Assembly: GCF_001404515.1 (NCBI RefSeq)
Contig: NZ_CXWE01000008.1
Location: forward strand, 307,206 to 371,205
Source of the DNA: Roseibium album
GTDB taxonomy: Bacteria > Pseudomonadota > Alphaproteobacteria > Rhizobiales > Stappiaceae
DNA length: 64,000 bases
Reading direction: 5' to 3'
Position numbers and translations under genes: made by a program. The notes beneath the pieces were generated by a model that worked only from the letters and a program-made list of their open reading frames with translations, had not been told where the DNA came from and searched no databases. How positions within the stretch are numbered: position 1 is the stretch's first letter; each line of letters opens with the position of its first letter. Positions 43,282-52,083 of the stretch are shown one piece after another.

Positions 43282-43740
43282 CTATTTTTTTATGCGGAAT
43301 GCCTCGTGACAGGCTTTGCAGGTTCCTGCCATCTTCCCAAAGGCGGCCGCAACGGCTTTTTGATCCGCGCCTTGTTCTGCAAGTCCCTTCAGGGACTGCG
43401 CCGATGTTTGCAGACTGTCAGCATACCCGGAGAACTGCGTCCATTCATTCCAGATCGATGGGCTGGCTTCCGATGGCGCCTTCAAACTGCCTTCGGGAAA
43501 CAGCTTGATCATCGCGTCACCTGCATGAGTGGCTATCGCCTGACCTGCACGCGCAATTTCAACACCGTCGTAGGCCGCGTTGCCTTTCAGCATCTGGCCG
43601 ACAAGTTTGACATTGCGGCTGATTTCCGTCATCGCATCCATGCGTTCCTTGACGATCCCCGTGGCTCCGCCATGGGCCCAGGCAGCTCCAAGGCCTGCAA
43701 TGCCGGCCGCGATCGTCCACAAAACATGACTGGGTTTCAT
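43282..43740 (-). CDS. Class II cytochrome c (c556-like)
   Basis: A 152-residue periplasmic four-helix-bundle cytochrome with a signal peptide (cleavage near AWA-HG), an axial Met in the first helix (VKERMDAMTEI) and the haem-binding CKACH near the C-terminus. It is the last gene of the copA-cueR-cytochrome set, 14 bases after the preceding cytochrome. ATG 43740 has AGGAAGAG upstream; a TTG at 43758 is a weaker option. Role in copper stress or electron transfer is inferred from position. Confidence 0.9.
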   Translation of the reverse strand: MKPSHVLWTIAAGIAGLGAAWAHGGATGIVKERMDAMTEISRNVKLVGQMLKGNAAYDGVEIARAGQAIATHAGDAMIKLFPEGSLKAPSEASPSIWNEWTQFSGYADSLQTSAQSLKGLAEQGADQKAVAAAFGKMAGTCKACHEAFRIKK

Positions 43741-43754
43741 CAAGCTCTTCCTCT

Positions 43755-44186
43755 TCAATAGATACCGTTCGCCTGCTGAAGCGTACGCACATAGGCGACG
43801 ATCTTGCGCACATCATCCTGGCTTACATCCGCAACAGGCGGCATGTCGCCGAACGGCCAGTGGTGTGACCGGACACCTTGTGCAGCTGCCAGAAAAAAGG
43901 CTGCATCGCCGTGATGTCCCGGTTCATAGATCTTGTGGACCAGAGGCGGCCCCAAGCCTTCACGTCCATCTGCGAGATTTCCGTGACAGGCAGCGCAATT
44001 CGCGCGGAAGACAGACTGTCCCTCCAAGGCAACCGGCAACAGCTCCGGTTCCGTCACCTGAACAAGAGGAGCACCTGTTTCGGCTGGCCGCGCATCTTCA
44101 ACAGATTGCGAGCGCCAGGTAACAGCCCCCGCCAGTATTGCGGCAAGCAGTGCAGCGACGGCCACTCCGGTTCCGATACGTTTCAT
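43755..44186 (-). CDS. Class I cytochrome c
   Basis: A 143-residue protein with an N-terminal helix (uncleaved anchor or signal, residues 5-24), one haem site CAACH, and an axial Met in FGDMPPVADVS. It resembles small cytochromes found next to copper-efflux genes in alphaproteobacteria. It starts 15 bases after the cueR stop and probably lies in the CueR-controlled operon. Confidence 0.9.
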   Translation of the reverse strand: MKRIGTGVAVAALLAAILAGAVTWRSQSVEDARPAETGAPLVQVTEPELLPVALEGQSVFRANCAACHGNLADGREGLGPPLVHKIYEPGHHGDAAFFLAAAQGVRSHHWPFGDMPPVADVSQDDVRKIVAYVRTLQQANGIY

Positions 44187-44201
44187 GTTCTCGCGCCTCC
44201 G

Positions 44202-44606
44202 TCAGTCCTGATCCAGATCACTCTTGCCTGCAAGATCATCAATGATCGGGCAGTCCGGTCGGTCGTCGCCGTGACAAGCTTCCGCAAGCGTTTCAAGAAC
44301 GCGCTTGAGCGATTTCAGCTCGCTTATCTTTCGATCCACTTCCTGGATCTTGGCGCGCGTCAGGGCCTTAACGTCCGCGCTTGCCCGGTTGCGATCCTCA
44401 TAAAGCGACAGAAGATCCCTGCATTCCTCAATCGAAAACCCGAGCCCACGGGCGCGTTGAAGAAATTTCAGTCTTTGGACATCCACTTCCGAAAAATCCC
44501 GGTATCCATTGCCGCTACGTGTCGGTTCGATCAGGCCAATCTCCTCGTAGTAGCGAATGGTCTTGACCGGCAGGTGGCTCAATTCAGATGCTGTTCCGAT
44601 ATTCAT
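44202..44606 (-). CDS. cueR: Copper-responsive MerR-family regulator CueR
   Basis: CueR activates copper-export genes by distorting long-spacer promoters when bound to Cu(I). The 134-residue protein has the MerR wing-helix start (TIRYYEEIGLIEP), the dimerisation helix, and the metal loop Cys111-X7-Cys119 (CHGDDRPDC), with a Ser76 as in CueR, which marks selectivity for monovalent ions. It lies ten bases after copA. Start chosen at ATG 44606 on family alignment. Confidence 0.94.
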   Translation of the reverse strand: MNIGTASELSHLPVKTIRYYEEIGLIEPTRSGNGYRDFSEVDVQRLKFLQRARGLGFSIEECRDLLSLYEDRNRASADVKALTRAKIQEVDRKISELKSLKRVLETLAEACHGDDRPDCPIIDDLAGKSDLDQD

Positions 44607-44616
44607 CCGGGTGTCC

Positions 44617-46974
44617 TCACAGTTTGAGGGTGCGCAAGCGCAACGCATTGCTGATCACGGAGACCGAAGACAAACTCATGGCGACCGCCGCCAGCATGGG
44701 CGACAGCAGAACTCCGAAAACCGGATAGAGCACGCCTGCAGCGACGGGAACTCCAACAGTATTGTAGGCGAAGGCGAAGAAGAGGTTCTGCCGGATGTTC
44801 CTCACGGTCTCACGGGCAAGGGTTCGTGCGCGCAAGATCCCTTCAAGATCTCCCTTGAGCAATGTCAGACCGGCGCTTTCAACCGCAACGTCTGCGCCTG
44901 TGCCCATAGCCAGTCCGACGTCAGCGGCTGCAAGCGCAGGGGCGTCGTTGACGCCATCTCCCGCCATTGCGACCGTGTGGCCACCGGCTTTCAAGTCTTC
45001 GACAAGCTTCTGCTTTCCTTCCGGCAAAACGCCGGCATGGACCTCGTCAATTCCCAAAACGGCAGCGACGGCCGCAGCTGTCTGCGGTGCATCACCGGTC
45101 GCCATGACGATTTTCACGCCATCATGATGGAGTGCAGCGATAGCCACCTTGGCATTCGGCTTTACCGGATCGGAGACAGCAATCAGGCCTTGAAGAAAGG
45201 CTTGCCCCCCAAAATCCTGAACCAGGAACATGACGGTCCTGCCCAGTTCGGAAAGCTCCTCAGCACGTTCGTCCAGTCCGTCGAGATCAACACCGGTCTC
45301 CCTTGCAAAAACTGCATTTCCCAGGAAAACACGGCTGGTGCCGATTTTTGCGGTCACGCCCTTGCCGGTCACCGCTTCAAAACTGTTTGCCACCGGAATG
45401 TCGAGCTGTCGTTCTCCAGCTGCATCGAGGATGGCTTCGGCCAGGGGGTGTTCGGACCCTTTTTCGAGCGCTGCGGCCAGTTCCAGAACATGATTTTCCG
45501 TGACACCGGCATTGGGAAGAATATCGCTTACCACCGGACGACCTTCCGTAAGCGTTCCGGTCTTGTCGACAACAATCATATCGACCTCGGCAAGACGTTC
45601 CAGGCTTTCGGCGGTCTTGACGAGGACGCCCGCCTGCGCACCTCTTCCTGTTGCGGTCATGATCGACATGGGCGTTGCCAGTCCGAGCGCACAGGGACAG
45701 GCGATGATGAGGACGGAGACGGCGGCAATTACGGCATGCACCAGTGACGGGCTTGGTCCAAATACAAGCCAGGCACAGAACGCCAGCACTGCGACACCGA
45801 CGACAGTCGGCACGAAATAGCCCGCCACGCGGTCAGCAAGACCCTGGATGGGTGCGCGGGACCGCTGTGCTGAAGCCACCATGTCGACGATCTTGGCGAG
45901 CATCGTGTCTTCGCCGACCAGCTGCGCTTCCATGACAAGGGTACCGGTCTTGTTGAGTGTACCGCCCGTGACCCTGTCGCCAGGTTCCTTTGCGACCGGA
46001 ACCGGTTCACCTGTGACCAGGCTCTCGTCGACCGATGATCCCCCCTCCAGTACAACTCCATCGACCGGAACCGCTTCACCGGGCCGGACACGCAGCCTGT
46101 CGCCGGCCACGATGTTTTCAAGCGGTGCGTCATATTCGTCGCCATCAGCAACAATCCGCCGAGCGGTCTTCGGTGCAAGGTCAAGCAACGCGCGAATGGC
46201 GTCACCCGTGCGTTCCCTTGCATTCAATTCCAGAACCTGACCGACGAAAACCAGCGCAACAATCACCACTGCCGCCTCGAAATAGACCGGCATATGTCCG
46301 CCTGCACCCTTGAGGGTGTCTGGAAAAAGGAACGGCATGAAAGCGGCTATCATGGAATAAAGATAGGCGGCGCCGACACCGATCATGATCAGCGTCCACA
46401 TGTTGAAGTGACGTGTGACGAGCGAAGTCCAGCCGCGTTGAAAGAACGGCAGGGCCGCCCAAAGCACAACGGGTGTGGCAAGAATCGCCTCGAGATAGAT
46501 TGCAAAGCCTTCCCCGATCCAGTCGCGTACCGGCACGCCGACCATGGGTCCCATGGTCAGGACAAGAAGGGGGATGGCAGCCAACGCGCTGACCCAGAGA
46601 CGACGGGTGAAATCGATGAGTTCGTGATTGGGTTCGTCTGAGACACCACTCATCGGTTCGAGCGCCATGCCGCAGATCGGGCATGTGCCCGGGCCCTCCT
46701 GCACGATTTCCGGGTCCATCGGGCACGTAAAAAGAGCGCCGGTCGCGGATCTTTCGGCTTCCAGCTCCTTCTTTTTCAGATTGTTGCCTGACAGGTAGAA
46801 GTAAGGGTCCGTCTCGAACTTGTCGTGACATTTCGGATTGCAGAAGTGGTAGTCTTCACCCTTGTAGCGAAGTGTCGGCTTGCCCTTGCCGAGCGCAACC
46901 GTCATGCCGCAGACCGGGTCGGTGGCCTCGCGGTTTTCCTCTGTTGGGACAATTGAGGCAACGGTTTCCTGCAT
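44617..46974 (-). CDS. copA: Copper-exporting P1B-type ATPase CopA
   Basis: A 785-residue inner-membrane Cu(I) exporter. It lacks the usual HMA ferredoxin-like domain and instead has an N-terminal YHS domain (DPVCGMTV, residues 19-26) and a heavy-metal-binding segment with two Cys pairs (CPMDP and CPICGM, about 83-103). Eight helices follow, with the CPC motif at about 425 and the phosphorylated Asp in DKTGT at about 470, then GDGVNDAPAL. It is the first gene of the operon copA-cueR-cytochrome-cytochrome, with a CueR-type promoter upstream. Confidence 0.95.
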   Translation of the reverse strand: MQETVASIVPTEENREATDPVCGMTVALGKGKPTLRYKGEDYHFCNPKCHDKFETDPYFYLSGNNLKKKELEAERSATGALFTCPMDPEIVQEGPGTCPICGMALEPMSGVSDEPNHELIDFTRRLWVSALAAIPLLVLTMGPMVGVPVRDWIGEGFAIYLEAILATPVVLWAALPFFQRGWTSLVTRHFNMWTLIMIGVGAAYLYSMIAAFMPFLFPDTLKGAGGHMPVYFEAAVVIVALVFVGQVLELNARERTGDAIRALLDLAPKTARRIVADGDEYDAPLENIVAGDRLRVRPGEAVPVDGVVLEGGSSVDESLVTGEPVPVAKEPGDRVTGGTLNKTGTLVMEAQLVGEDTMLAKIVDMVASAQRSRAPIQGLADRVAGYFVPTVVGVAVLAFCAWLVFGPSPSLVHAVIAAVSVLIIACPCALGLATPMSIMTATGRGAQAGVLVKTAESLERLAEVDMIVVDKTGTLTEGRPVVSDILPNAGVTENHVLELAAALEKGSEHPLAEAILDAAGERQLDIPVANSFEAVTGKGVTAKIGTSRVFLGNAVFARETGVDLDGLDERAEELSELGRTVMFLVQDFGGQAFLQGLIAVSDPVKPNAKVAIAALHHDGVKIVMATGDAPQTAAAVAAVLGIDEVHAGVLPEGKQKLVEDLKAGGHTVAMAGDGVNDAPALAAADVGLAMGTGADVAVESAGLTLLKGDLEGILRARTLARETVRNIRQNLFFAFAYNTVGVPVAAGVLYPVFGVLLSPMLAAVAMSLSSVSVISNALRLRTLKL

Positions 46975-47009
46975 GATCTGGATACTCTTTCCAAGTTGAC
47001 TGCAGGTGT

Positions 47010-47040
47010 CAGTTAGGGCTTCCAGTCACTGGAAGGTCAA
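47010..47040 (-). promoter_or_regulatory. CueR-type promoter of copA
   Basis: On the minus strand TTGACC (47040-47035) is separated from TAACTG (47015-47010) by 19 bases, the overlong spacing of MerR-class promoters. The spacer holds a perfect dyad, CTTCCAGT-C-ACTGGAAG at 47019-47035, matching the CueR operator form. It lies about 35 bases upstream of the copA start. Confidence 0.85.
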
Positions 47041-47102
47041 TCTGAAAAATCACGTATGCCTGTTTGATCCGCCAGCGTTTGCAAAGACTGCGCCTTGAAT
47101 TT

Positions 47103-47759
47103 TCACTCTGCCTTGCTTTTCAGGCTTGCCATCAGATTGTGAAACTTTTCGCCCTGAACCGCGACATGATTGCGTAGCGCATTGGCGGATTCCTCCGGCT
47201 TGCCGGTGGCCAATGCATCGACAATAGCCTCGTGTTCGGCCATGGATTGGGCCATCCGGCCGCGGAACTTCAATTGCTGCCGCCGGAACGGTTTCAAACG
47301 TTTGTGCAGTTTGGCCGCTTCCTGTTCCAGGAAACGATTACCCGACTGCCTGTAAATGGTTTTGTGGAAACGTTCGTTCTCGGTGTAGTAGCCGTCCGTG
47401 TCCCTGGCATCGACCGCTTTCTGGCACTTGGCATTCGCATCGCGAAGATCGTCCAGTGCCTCTTCCGATATCCGCATCGCCGCCAGGCGTCCGCACACGG
47501 CTTCAAGCTCTGCCATGACCTCGAACATTTCCATCAGCTCGATCGGTCCGGGCTGGCGAACGAATGCGCCCCGCCGAGGCACCAGTTCGACCAGGCCGGA
47601 TAGCGCGAGTCTTTGAAAGGCCTCGCGTAACGGGGTGCGGGAGACACCGAACTGTTCGGCGAGCCTGACTTCATCGAGGCGATCCCCGTCCTGGAAAGAG
47701 CCGCTGAATATATGCTCTTCCAGCGCTTCAGCTATGTTGTCGGCGCGGCGTTGTTCCAT
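47103..47759 (-). CDS. matR: GntR/FCD-family regulator of malonate use, MatR
   Basis: A 218-residue regulator with an N-terminal winged helix (FGVSRTPLREAFQRLALSGL) and an all-helical FCD ligand domain (about 80-210; metal-type residues in ENERFHKTIY and MAEHEAIVDAL). It is divergent from a malonate TRAP and decarboxylase operon and so is probably MatR, which controls mat genes in Rhizobium in response to malonate. The start is at ATG 47759; upstream codons overlap the operator. A TTGTATACAA palindrome lies in the shared region. Confidence 0.87.
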   Translation of the reverse strand: MEQRRADNIAEALEEHIFSGSFQDGDRLDEVRLAEQFGVSRTPLREAFQRLALSGLVELVPRRGAFVRQPGPIELMEMFEVMAELEAVCGRLAAMRISEEALDDLRDANAKCQKAVDARDTDGYYTENERFHKTIYRQSGNRFLEQEAAKLHKRLKPFRRQQLKFRGRMAQSMAEHEAIVDALATGKPEESANALRNHVAVQGEKFHNLMASLKSKAE

Positions 47760-47806
47760 GACATTTCTTGTAATTCGATCCCTTCTGAAACGCAAATTCG
47801 AATTTT

Positions 47807-47816
47807 TTGTATACAA
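47807..47816. promoter_or_regulatory. MatR operator palindrome
   Basis: TTGTATACAA is a perfect ten-base palindrome, of the TNGTNNNACNA kind bound by FCD-type GntR regulators, and the extended form TTTTGTATACAAGA is, from memory, very close to the MatR operator of Rhizobium leguminosarum. It sits 6 bases upstream of the predicted matP -35 element. A second palindrome, AAATTCGAATTT, lies at 47794-47805. Confidence 0.75.
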
Positions 47817-47821
47817 GATTG

Positions 47822-47851
47822 TTGACTAAAAATACAAACCAACCTTAGATT
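47822..47851 (+). promoter_or_regulatory. Predicted matP promoter
   Basis: TTGACT (47822-47827) and TAGATT (47846-47851) are separated by 18 bases, placing transcription start near 47858, about 45 bases before the matP ATG, which has GGGAGGAAAT as ribosome-binding site. The MatR operator lies immediately upstream. Confidence 0.5.
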
Positions 47852-47902
47852 GGCCACATCCACCCGGGTAAGCCTCCCGGGCGGACACTTCGGGAGGAAA
47901 TT

Positions 47903-48889
47903 ATGAAAACTTTTATGAAAGGTGCGGTGGCAGCCCTTGCCATCATGAGTTCTGCATCGATCGTCAACGCGACAGAACTACGATTGTCGCACCAATGGTC
48001 AAACAAGGATGTTCGCCACCAGGTGGCACAGATCGTTGCCGATGAAGTCGCAGCGGCGGATGTCGACCTGAACATCAAGATCTTCGGATCGAAGTCACTG
48101 TTCAAACCCCGTGAGCAATACAAGCCGCTCAGCCGCGGTCAACTCGACATGACCGTGTTCCCGCTGAGCTACGCCGGTGGCCAGCAGCCAGCGTACAACC
48201 TCACCCTGATGCCGGGCCTCGTGAAAAACCACGATCACGCAGCCCGTCTCAGCGACTCGCCGTTCATGGACGCCCTTGAGGCGAAAATGGCGGAAGACGA
48301 TGTGATGGTTCTCGTCCACGGCTATCTCGCCGGTGGCTTTGCCGGAACGGACAAGTGCATCACGAGCCCTGATGACGTCAAAGGCCTGCAGACCCGTGCG
48401 GCCGGCAAGTCATTCGAACAGATGCTCGCCGGAGCAGGTGCGTCCATCGCTTCGATGGCCTCGTCCGAAATATACAACGCCATGCAAACCGGTGTTCTGC
48501 AGGCGGCCAACACCTCGTCCTCGTCCTTCGTTTCCTATCGGATCTACGAACAGGTGAAGTGTTATACACCTGCTGGCGACGTCGCGCTCTGGTTCATGTA
48601 TCAGCCGCTGTTGATGAACAAGTCGAGCTTTGAAGGGCTGAACGAAGCCCAGCAGCAAGCGCTCCTGGCAGGAGCCGAGAAGGCCGAGGCGTTCTATCTG
48701 GAAGAAGCGAAGAAACAGGACGCCGCCTCGGTTCAGGTCTTTGAGGAAGCCGGGGTTGATATCGCCGAGATGAGCCCGGAGGACTTCGAAGCCTGGCGCA
48801 AGCTGGCCATGGAGACTTCCTACAAGAAATTCGTCGAGGAAGTGCCGGGCGGACAGGATCTGCTCGACAAGGCTCTGGCTGTCGAATAA
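47903..48889 (+). CDS. matP: TRAP transporter solute-binding protein, malonate (MatP)
   Basis: A 328-residue periplasmic DctP-family binding protein with a signal peptide (cleavage near VNA-TE). Family marks are LRLSHQWSNKDVRHQV, TVFPLSYAGG and the conserved Arg in GLQTRAAG, which binds the carboxylate of the ligand. With the following matQ, matM, matA and matB genes, the ligand is most likely malonate, as in Sinorhizobium MatPQM. A strong hairpin follows it. Confidence 0.9.
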   Translation: MKTFMKGAVAALAIMSSASIVNATELRLSHQWSNKDVRHQVAQIVADEVAAADVDLNIKIFGSKSLFKPREQYKPLSRGQLDMTVFPLSYAGGQQPAYNLTLMPGLVKNHDHAARLSDSPFMDALEAKMAEDDVMVLVHGYLAGGFAGTDKCITSPDDVKGLQTRAAGKSFEQMLAGAGASIASMASSEIYNAMQTGVLQAANTSSSSFVSYRIYEQVKCYTPAGDVALWFMYQPLLMNKSSFEGLNEAQQQALLAGAEKAEAFYLEEAKKQDAASVQVFEEAGVDIAEMSPEDFEAWRKLAMETSYKKFVEEVPGGQDLLDKALAVE

Positions 48890-48896
48890 CGGCATT

Positions 48897-48918
48897 GCGG
48901 GCGGCCCAGGCCGCCCGC
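48897..48918 (+). terminator. Intra-operon hairpin between matP and matQ
   Basis: GCGGGCGGCC at 48897-48906 pairs with GGCCGCCCGC at 48909-48918 with a very short loop, then CCTTTCTTTC. It lies directly after matP, so it may stop part of the transcripts or protect the matP 3' end, giving more binding protein than permease. Confidence 0.7.
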
Positions 48919-48953
48919 CCTTTCTTTCAATCCCGGATCTGGGGGAGTCGGTT

Positions 48954-49496
48954 ATGGCCGGCCATAGCTCTGCTGTTGCCGCGCGCACTGGAAACAACCC
49001 GTTTCTGCGCGCCGTTGCAGCCATCTCAACCCTGGCAGGCTGGTGTTCCGCGACCATGATCGTCGCGGCCGTCGCCATTACCTGCCAGATGATATTCGTG
49101 CGATGGGTACTCAATGCCTCAACCGTCTGGCAGACCGAGGCCGTGATCTATCTTGTCATTTCCGCAACGTTGATCGGGCTGCCCTATGTGCAGCGCCTGC
49201 GAGGTCATGTGAATGTCGACCTCATTCCGCTTTCGCTTCCACCCCGGGCACGATTTGCGCTCGCCATTCTCACATCGGCGCTGTCTATCGTCATAATCTC
49301 GATCATGCTCTGGTATGGTTACGAATACTGGCATTTCGCCTGGGATCGCGGCTGGCGTTCCGACACGGTTTGGGGCGTCAGACTCTGGATCCCCTATCTC
49401 GCCCTTCCGATCGGTTTCGGCCTCCTCCTGCTGCAGCTTGTCGCTGACCTGGTGGCCGTACTGACCGGAGCAGACAAACCGTTTGGCCTGGAGTAA
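48954..49496 (+). CDS. matQ: TRAP transporter small permease subunit (MatQ)
   Basis: A 180-residue DctQ-family protein with four predicted helices and the family sequence WQTEAVIYLVISATLIGLPY after the second. It pairs with the large permease to import malonate using the sodium gradient. It follows the hairpin after matP and precedes matM by five bases. Confidence 0.9.
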   Translation: MAGHSSAVAARTGNNPFLRAVAAISTLAGWCSATMIVAAVAITCQMIFVRWVLNASTVWQTEAVIYLVISATLIGLPYVQRLRGHVNVDLIPLSLPPRARFALAILTSALSIVIISIMLWYGYEYWHFAWDRGWRSDTVWGVRLWIPYLALPIGFGLLLLQLVADLVAVLTGADKPFGLE

Positions 49497-49501
49497 CGGC
49501 G

Positions 49502-50818
49502 ATGGACCCTCTTCTTCTTGGCGCAATCGTTGCCATTGCGACCATTCTGGTTCTCTTTTCCGGTGTGTCCGTTGCCATTGGACTGTTGATCGTATCCGCC
49601 GGTTTCCTGATCATTTTCGATGGCCCCCGCTCACTGGAACTGATGCCGGAAATCCTTTTCGGCAAGCTCGACAACTTTGCACTGCTATCGATCCCGATGT
49701 TCATCATCATGGGCGCTTCAATCGCGTCCACCAGGGCAGGTGCAGATCTGTATGAGGCGCTCGAGCGGTGGCTGACACGGGTCCCGGGTGGGCTGGTCGT
49801 CTCAAATCTCGGCGCGTGCGCGCTCTTCGCAGCCATGTCCGGCTCTTCACCGGCAACATGTGCAGCCATCGGCAAGATGGGCATACCGGAAATGCGCAAG
49901 CGCGGATATCCGGATGGTGTCGCTGCCGGTTCCATTGCGGCGGGAGGCACGCTTGGCATTCTCATTCCGCCGTCCGTCACCATGATCGTTTATGGCATTG
50001 CGACCGAAACCTCGATCGGCCGCTTGTTTCTGGCAGGCGTAATCCCGGGCCTGATGCTGGTCGGCCTGTTCATGGCCTGGTCACTCTATTCGACCTGGAA
50101 ATCCGGTGACGGCGGGCAATTGAGTGCGGGCAGTTACAGCTGGGCGGAACGATTTGAAATTCTTCCGCGCGTTCTCCCGTTTCTGGCCATCATCCTTGGC
50201 GTGCTCTATGCCATGTATGGCGGTATTGCGACCCCGTCCGAGACCGCAGCAGTCGGTGCTCTCCTGTGCCTGCTGATCGCCATGATCATCTACAAGCTCT
50301 GGCAGCCGCAGGCGCTTTGGGTGGTCCTGCGCGACAGCACCAAGGAATCGGTGATGATCCTCTTCATCATCGCCGCGGCCGGTGTGTTCTCGTACATGCT
50401 CAGCTCATTGTTCATCACGCAGTCGATCGCCGAATGGATCGGGACCCTTGATGTGAACCGCTGGATCCTGATGGGTGCCGTCAACATCTTCCTGCTGATC
50501 GCGGGCTTTTTCCTGCCGCCGGTTGCCGTCATCCTGATGGCCGCTCCGATCCTGTTGCCGATCATAACCACAGCCGGTTTCGACCCGATCTGGTTCGCCG
50601 TTGTACTGACTATCAACATGGAAATCGGACTGATATCTCCCCCCGTCGGTTTGAACCTTTACGTCATCAACGGCATTGCGCCGGATATCTCCCTGAAGAC
50701 AATCCTGACCGGCTCCCTGCCTTTTGTCGGGTGCATGGTCCTGGCGATCATTCTCCTTTGCCTTTTCCCCGAGTTGGCGACCTGGCTTCCCGACGTGATC
50801 ATGGGGGCGGCGGTATGA
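49502..50818 (+). CDS. matM: TRAP transporter large permease subunit (MatM)
   Basis: A 438-residue DctM-family permease with about 12 helices; typical segments are FALLSIPMFIIMGA, FAAMSGSSPATCAAIG and GGTLGILIPPSVTMIVYG. It forms the transport channel with MatQ. The stop overlaps the matA start by ATGA. Confidence 0.93.
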   Translation: MDPLLLGAIVAIATILVLFSGVSVAIGLLIVSAGFLIIFDGPRSLELMPEILFGKLDNFALLSIPMFIIMGASIASTRAGADLYEALERWLTRVPGGLVVSNLGACALFAAMSGSSPATCAAIGKMGIPEMRKRGYPDGVAAGSIAAGGTLGILIPPSVTMIVYGIATETSIGRLFLAGVIPGLMLVGLFMAWSLYSTWKSGDGGQLSAGSYSWAERFEILPRVLPFLAIILGVLYAMYGGIATPSETAAVGALLCLLIAMIIYKLWQPQALWVVLRDSTKESVMILFIIAAAGVFSYMLSSLFITQSIAEWIGTLDVNRWILMGAVNIFLLIAGFFLPPVAVILMAAPILLPIITTAGFDPIWFAVVLTINMEIGLISPPVGLNLYVINGIAPDISLKTILTGSLPFVGCMVLAIILLCLFPELATWLPDVIMGAAV

Positions 50819-52083
50819 CACTGCTCGCCGACCTTTTGTCCACCGTCTTCGAGCGTCGCTACCGGCAACCCGCACGATATCTGCGGAATGACCGGCCACT
50901 TGAAGAACTGGCTGGCGATCTGGTCGGCTCGGCGGGTGAAACGTCGGGACTGGCGCTCGCGCAGGACATCCTGTCGGGCTTCGAGGATCTGAACGATGAA
51001 GACAAGCTCGTCTTCTTCCGCACAGTCGCCGGCAGGCTCAACATTGACCCGGAAAAAGTGCGAACCGCACTGGATGCCTATGAGAAGAACCCGTGCAAGG
51101 CGAGTTACCGGGACTTCATGACGGCCTCAGAACCTCGAAGACAGGAACTCTTCCGGCGCCTGAACAGGGTGCCGGGAGCAACGGGCACACTCGTCAACAT
51201 GCGTGCGGATCTGTTGAGGCTCGGCGACAAGGATCCCGAACTCGATGCCCTGGATCTCGATCTGCGGCACCTGTTTGCATCCTGGTTCAACCGCGGGTTC
51301 CTGGTTCTCAGGCCCATCAACTGGGAAAGCCCGGCCCATATCCTGGAAAAAATCATCGCTTATGAAGCGGTTCATGCGATCCATAGCTGGGATGATCTTC
51401 GCCGCCGCCTGGAACCGGCCGACAGGCGTTGCTTCGCTTTTTTTCATCCGTCGATGCCTGATGAGCCGCTGATCTTCGTCGAAGTCGCTCTGACCAAGGG
51501 AATTGCAAACTCCATACAGTCTCTCCTGGCGGAGGACCGGGAAGCGCACCCGGCCGAAGACGCCGATACGGCTGTTTTCTATTCGATATCCAATTGCCAG
51601 GCTGGCCTGGCAAATATTTCGTTCGGCAACTCACTGATCAAACAGGTCGCTTCCGATCTGGCCGCCGAACTCGGTGGACTGAAGACCTTCGTGACCTTGT
51701 CACCCATTCCAGGACTTACGAGATGGCTGGAACGCGAAGGCGTCGAGTGGCATGCTGCCGCGCCGGAAGAGATGAAGGCCACGGCGGCCCACTACCTGCT
51801 GAATGCAAAGTCCAGGGGCACCAGACCCTTCGACCCCGTCGCCCGATTTCATCTTGGCAATGGCGCCATCATTCATGCAGTCCATCCAGATGCGGACACG
51901 TCGGACAAGGGCCGCGCACAATCCGGTGGAACGATGGTCAACTATCTTTACGACCTCGCCAAAGTCGCTCAAAACCACGAAAAGTTTGCAACGACGCAGG
52001 AAGTGATGGCCGCGGATGCAGTCAAGTCACTAGCCAGATCCGCTGCGCTCCAACAGACAAGCAAAGGTAACGCCGATGCCTAA
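50815..52083 (+). CDS. matA: Malonyl-CoA decarboxylase MatA
   Basis: MatA decarboxylates malonyl-CoA to acetyl-CoA. The 422-residue protein has the N-terminal helical region and the C-terminal GNAT-like catalytic domain with CFAFFHPSMPDEPLIFVEVAL, FYSISNCQAGLANISFGN and PVARFHLGNGA, where the His and Ser of the family lie. ATG 50815 overlaps the matM stop; the open frame upstream is inside matM. The end overlaps matB by eight bases. Confidence 0.94.
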   Translation: MTLLADLLSTVFERRYRQPARYLRNDRPLEELAGDLVGSAGETSGLALAQDILSGFEDLNDEDKLVFFRTVAGRLNIDPEKVRTALDAYEKNPCKASYRDFMTASEPRRQELFRRLNRVPGATGTLVNMRADLLRLGDKDPELDALDLDLRHLFASWFNRGFLVLRPINWESPAHILEKIIAYEAVHAIHSWDDLRRRLEPADRRCFAFFHPSMPDEPLIFVEVALTKGIANSIQSLLAEDREAHPAEDADTAVFYSISNCQAGLANISFGNSLIKQVASDLAAELGGLKTFVTLSPIPGLTRWLEREGVEWHAAAPEEMKATAAHYLLNAKSRGTRPFDPVARFHLGNGAIIHAVHPDADTSDKGRAQSGGTMVNYLYDLAKVAQNHEKFATTQEVMAADAVKSLARSAALQQTSKGNADA

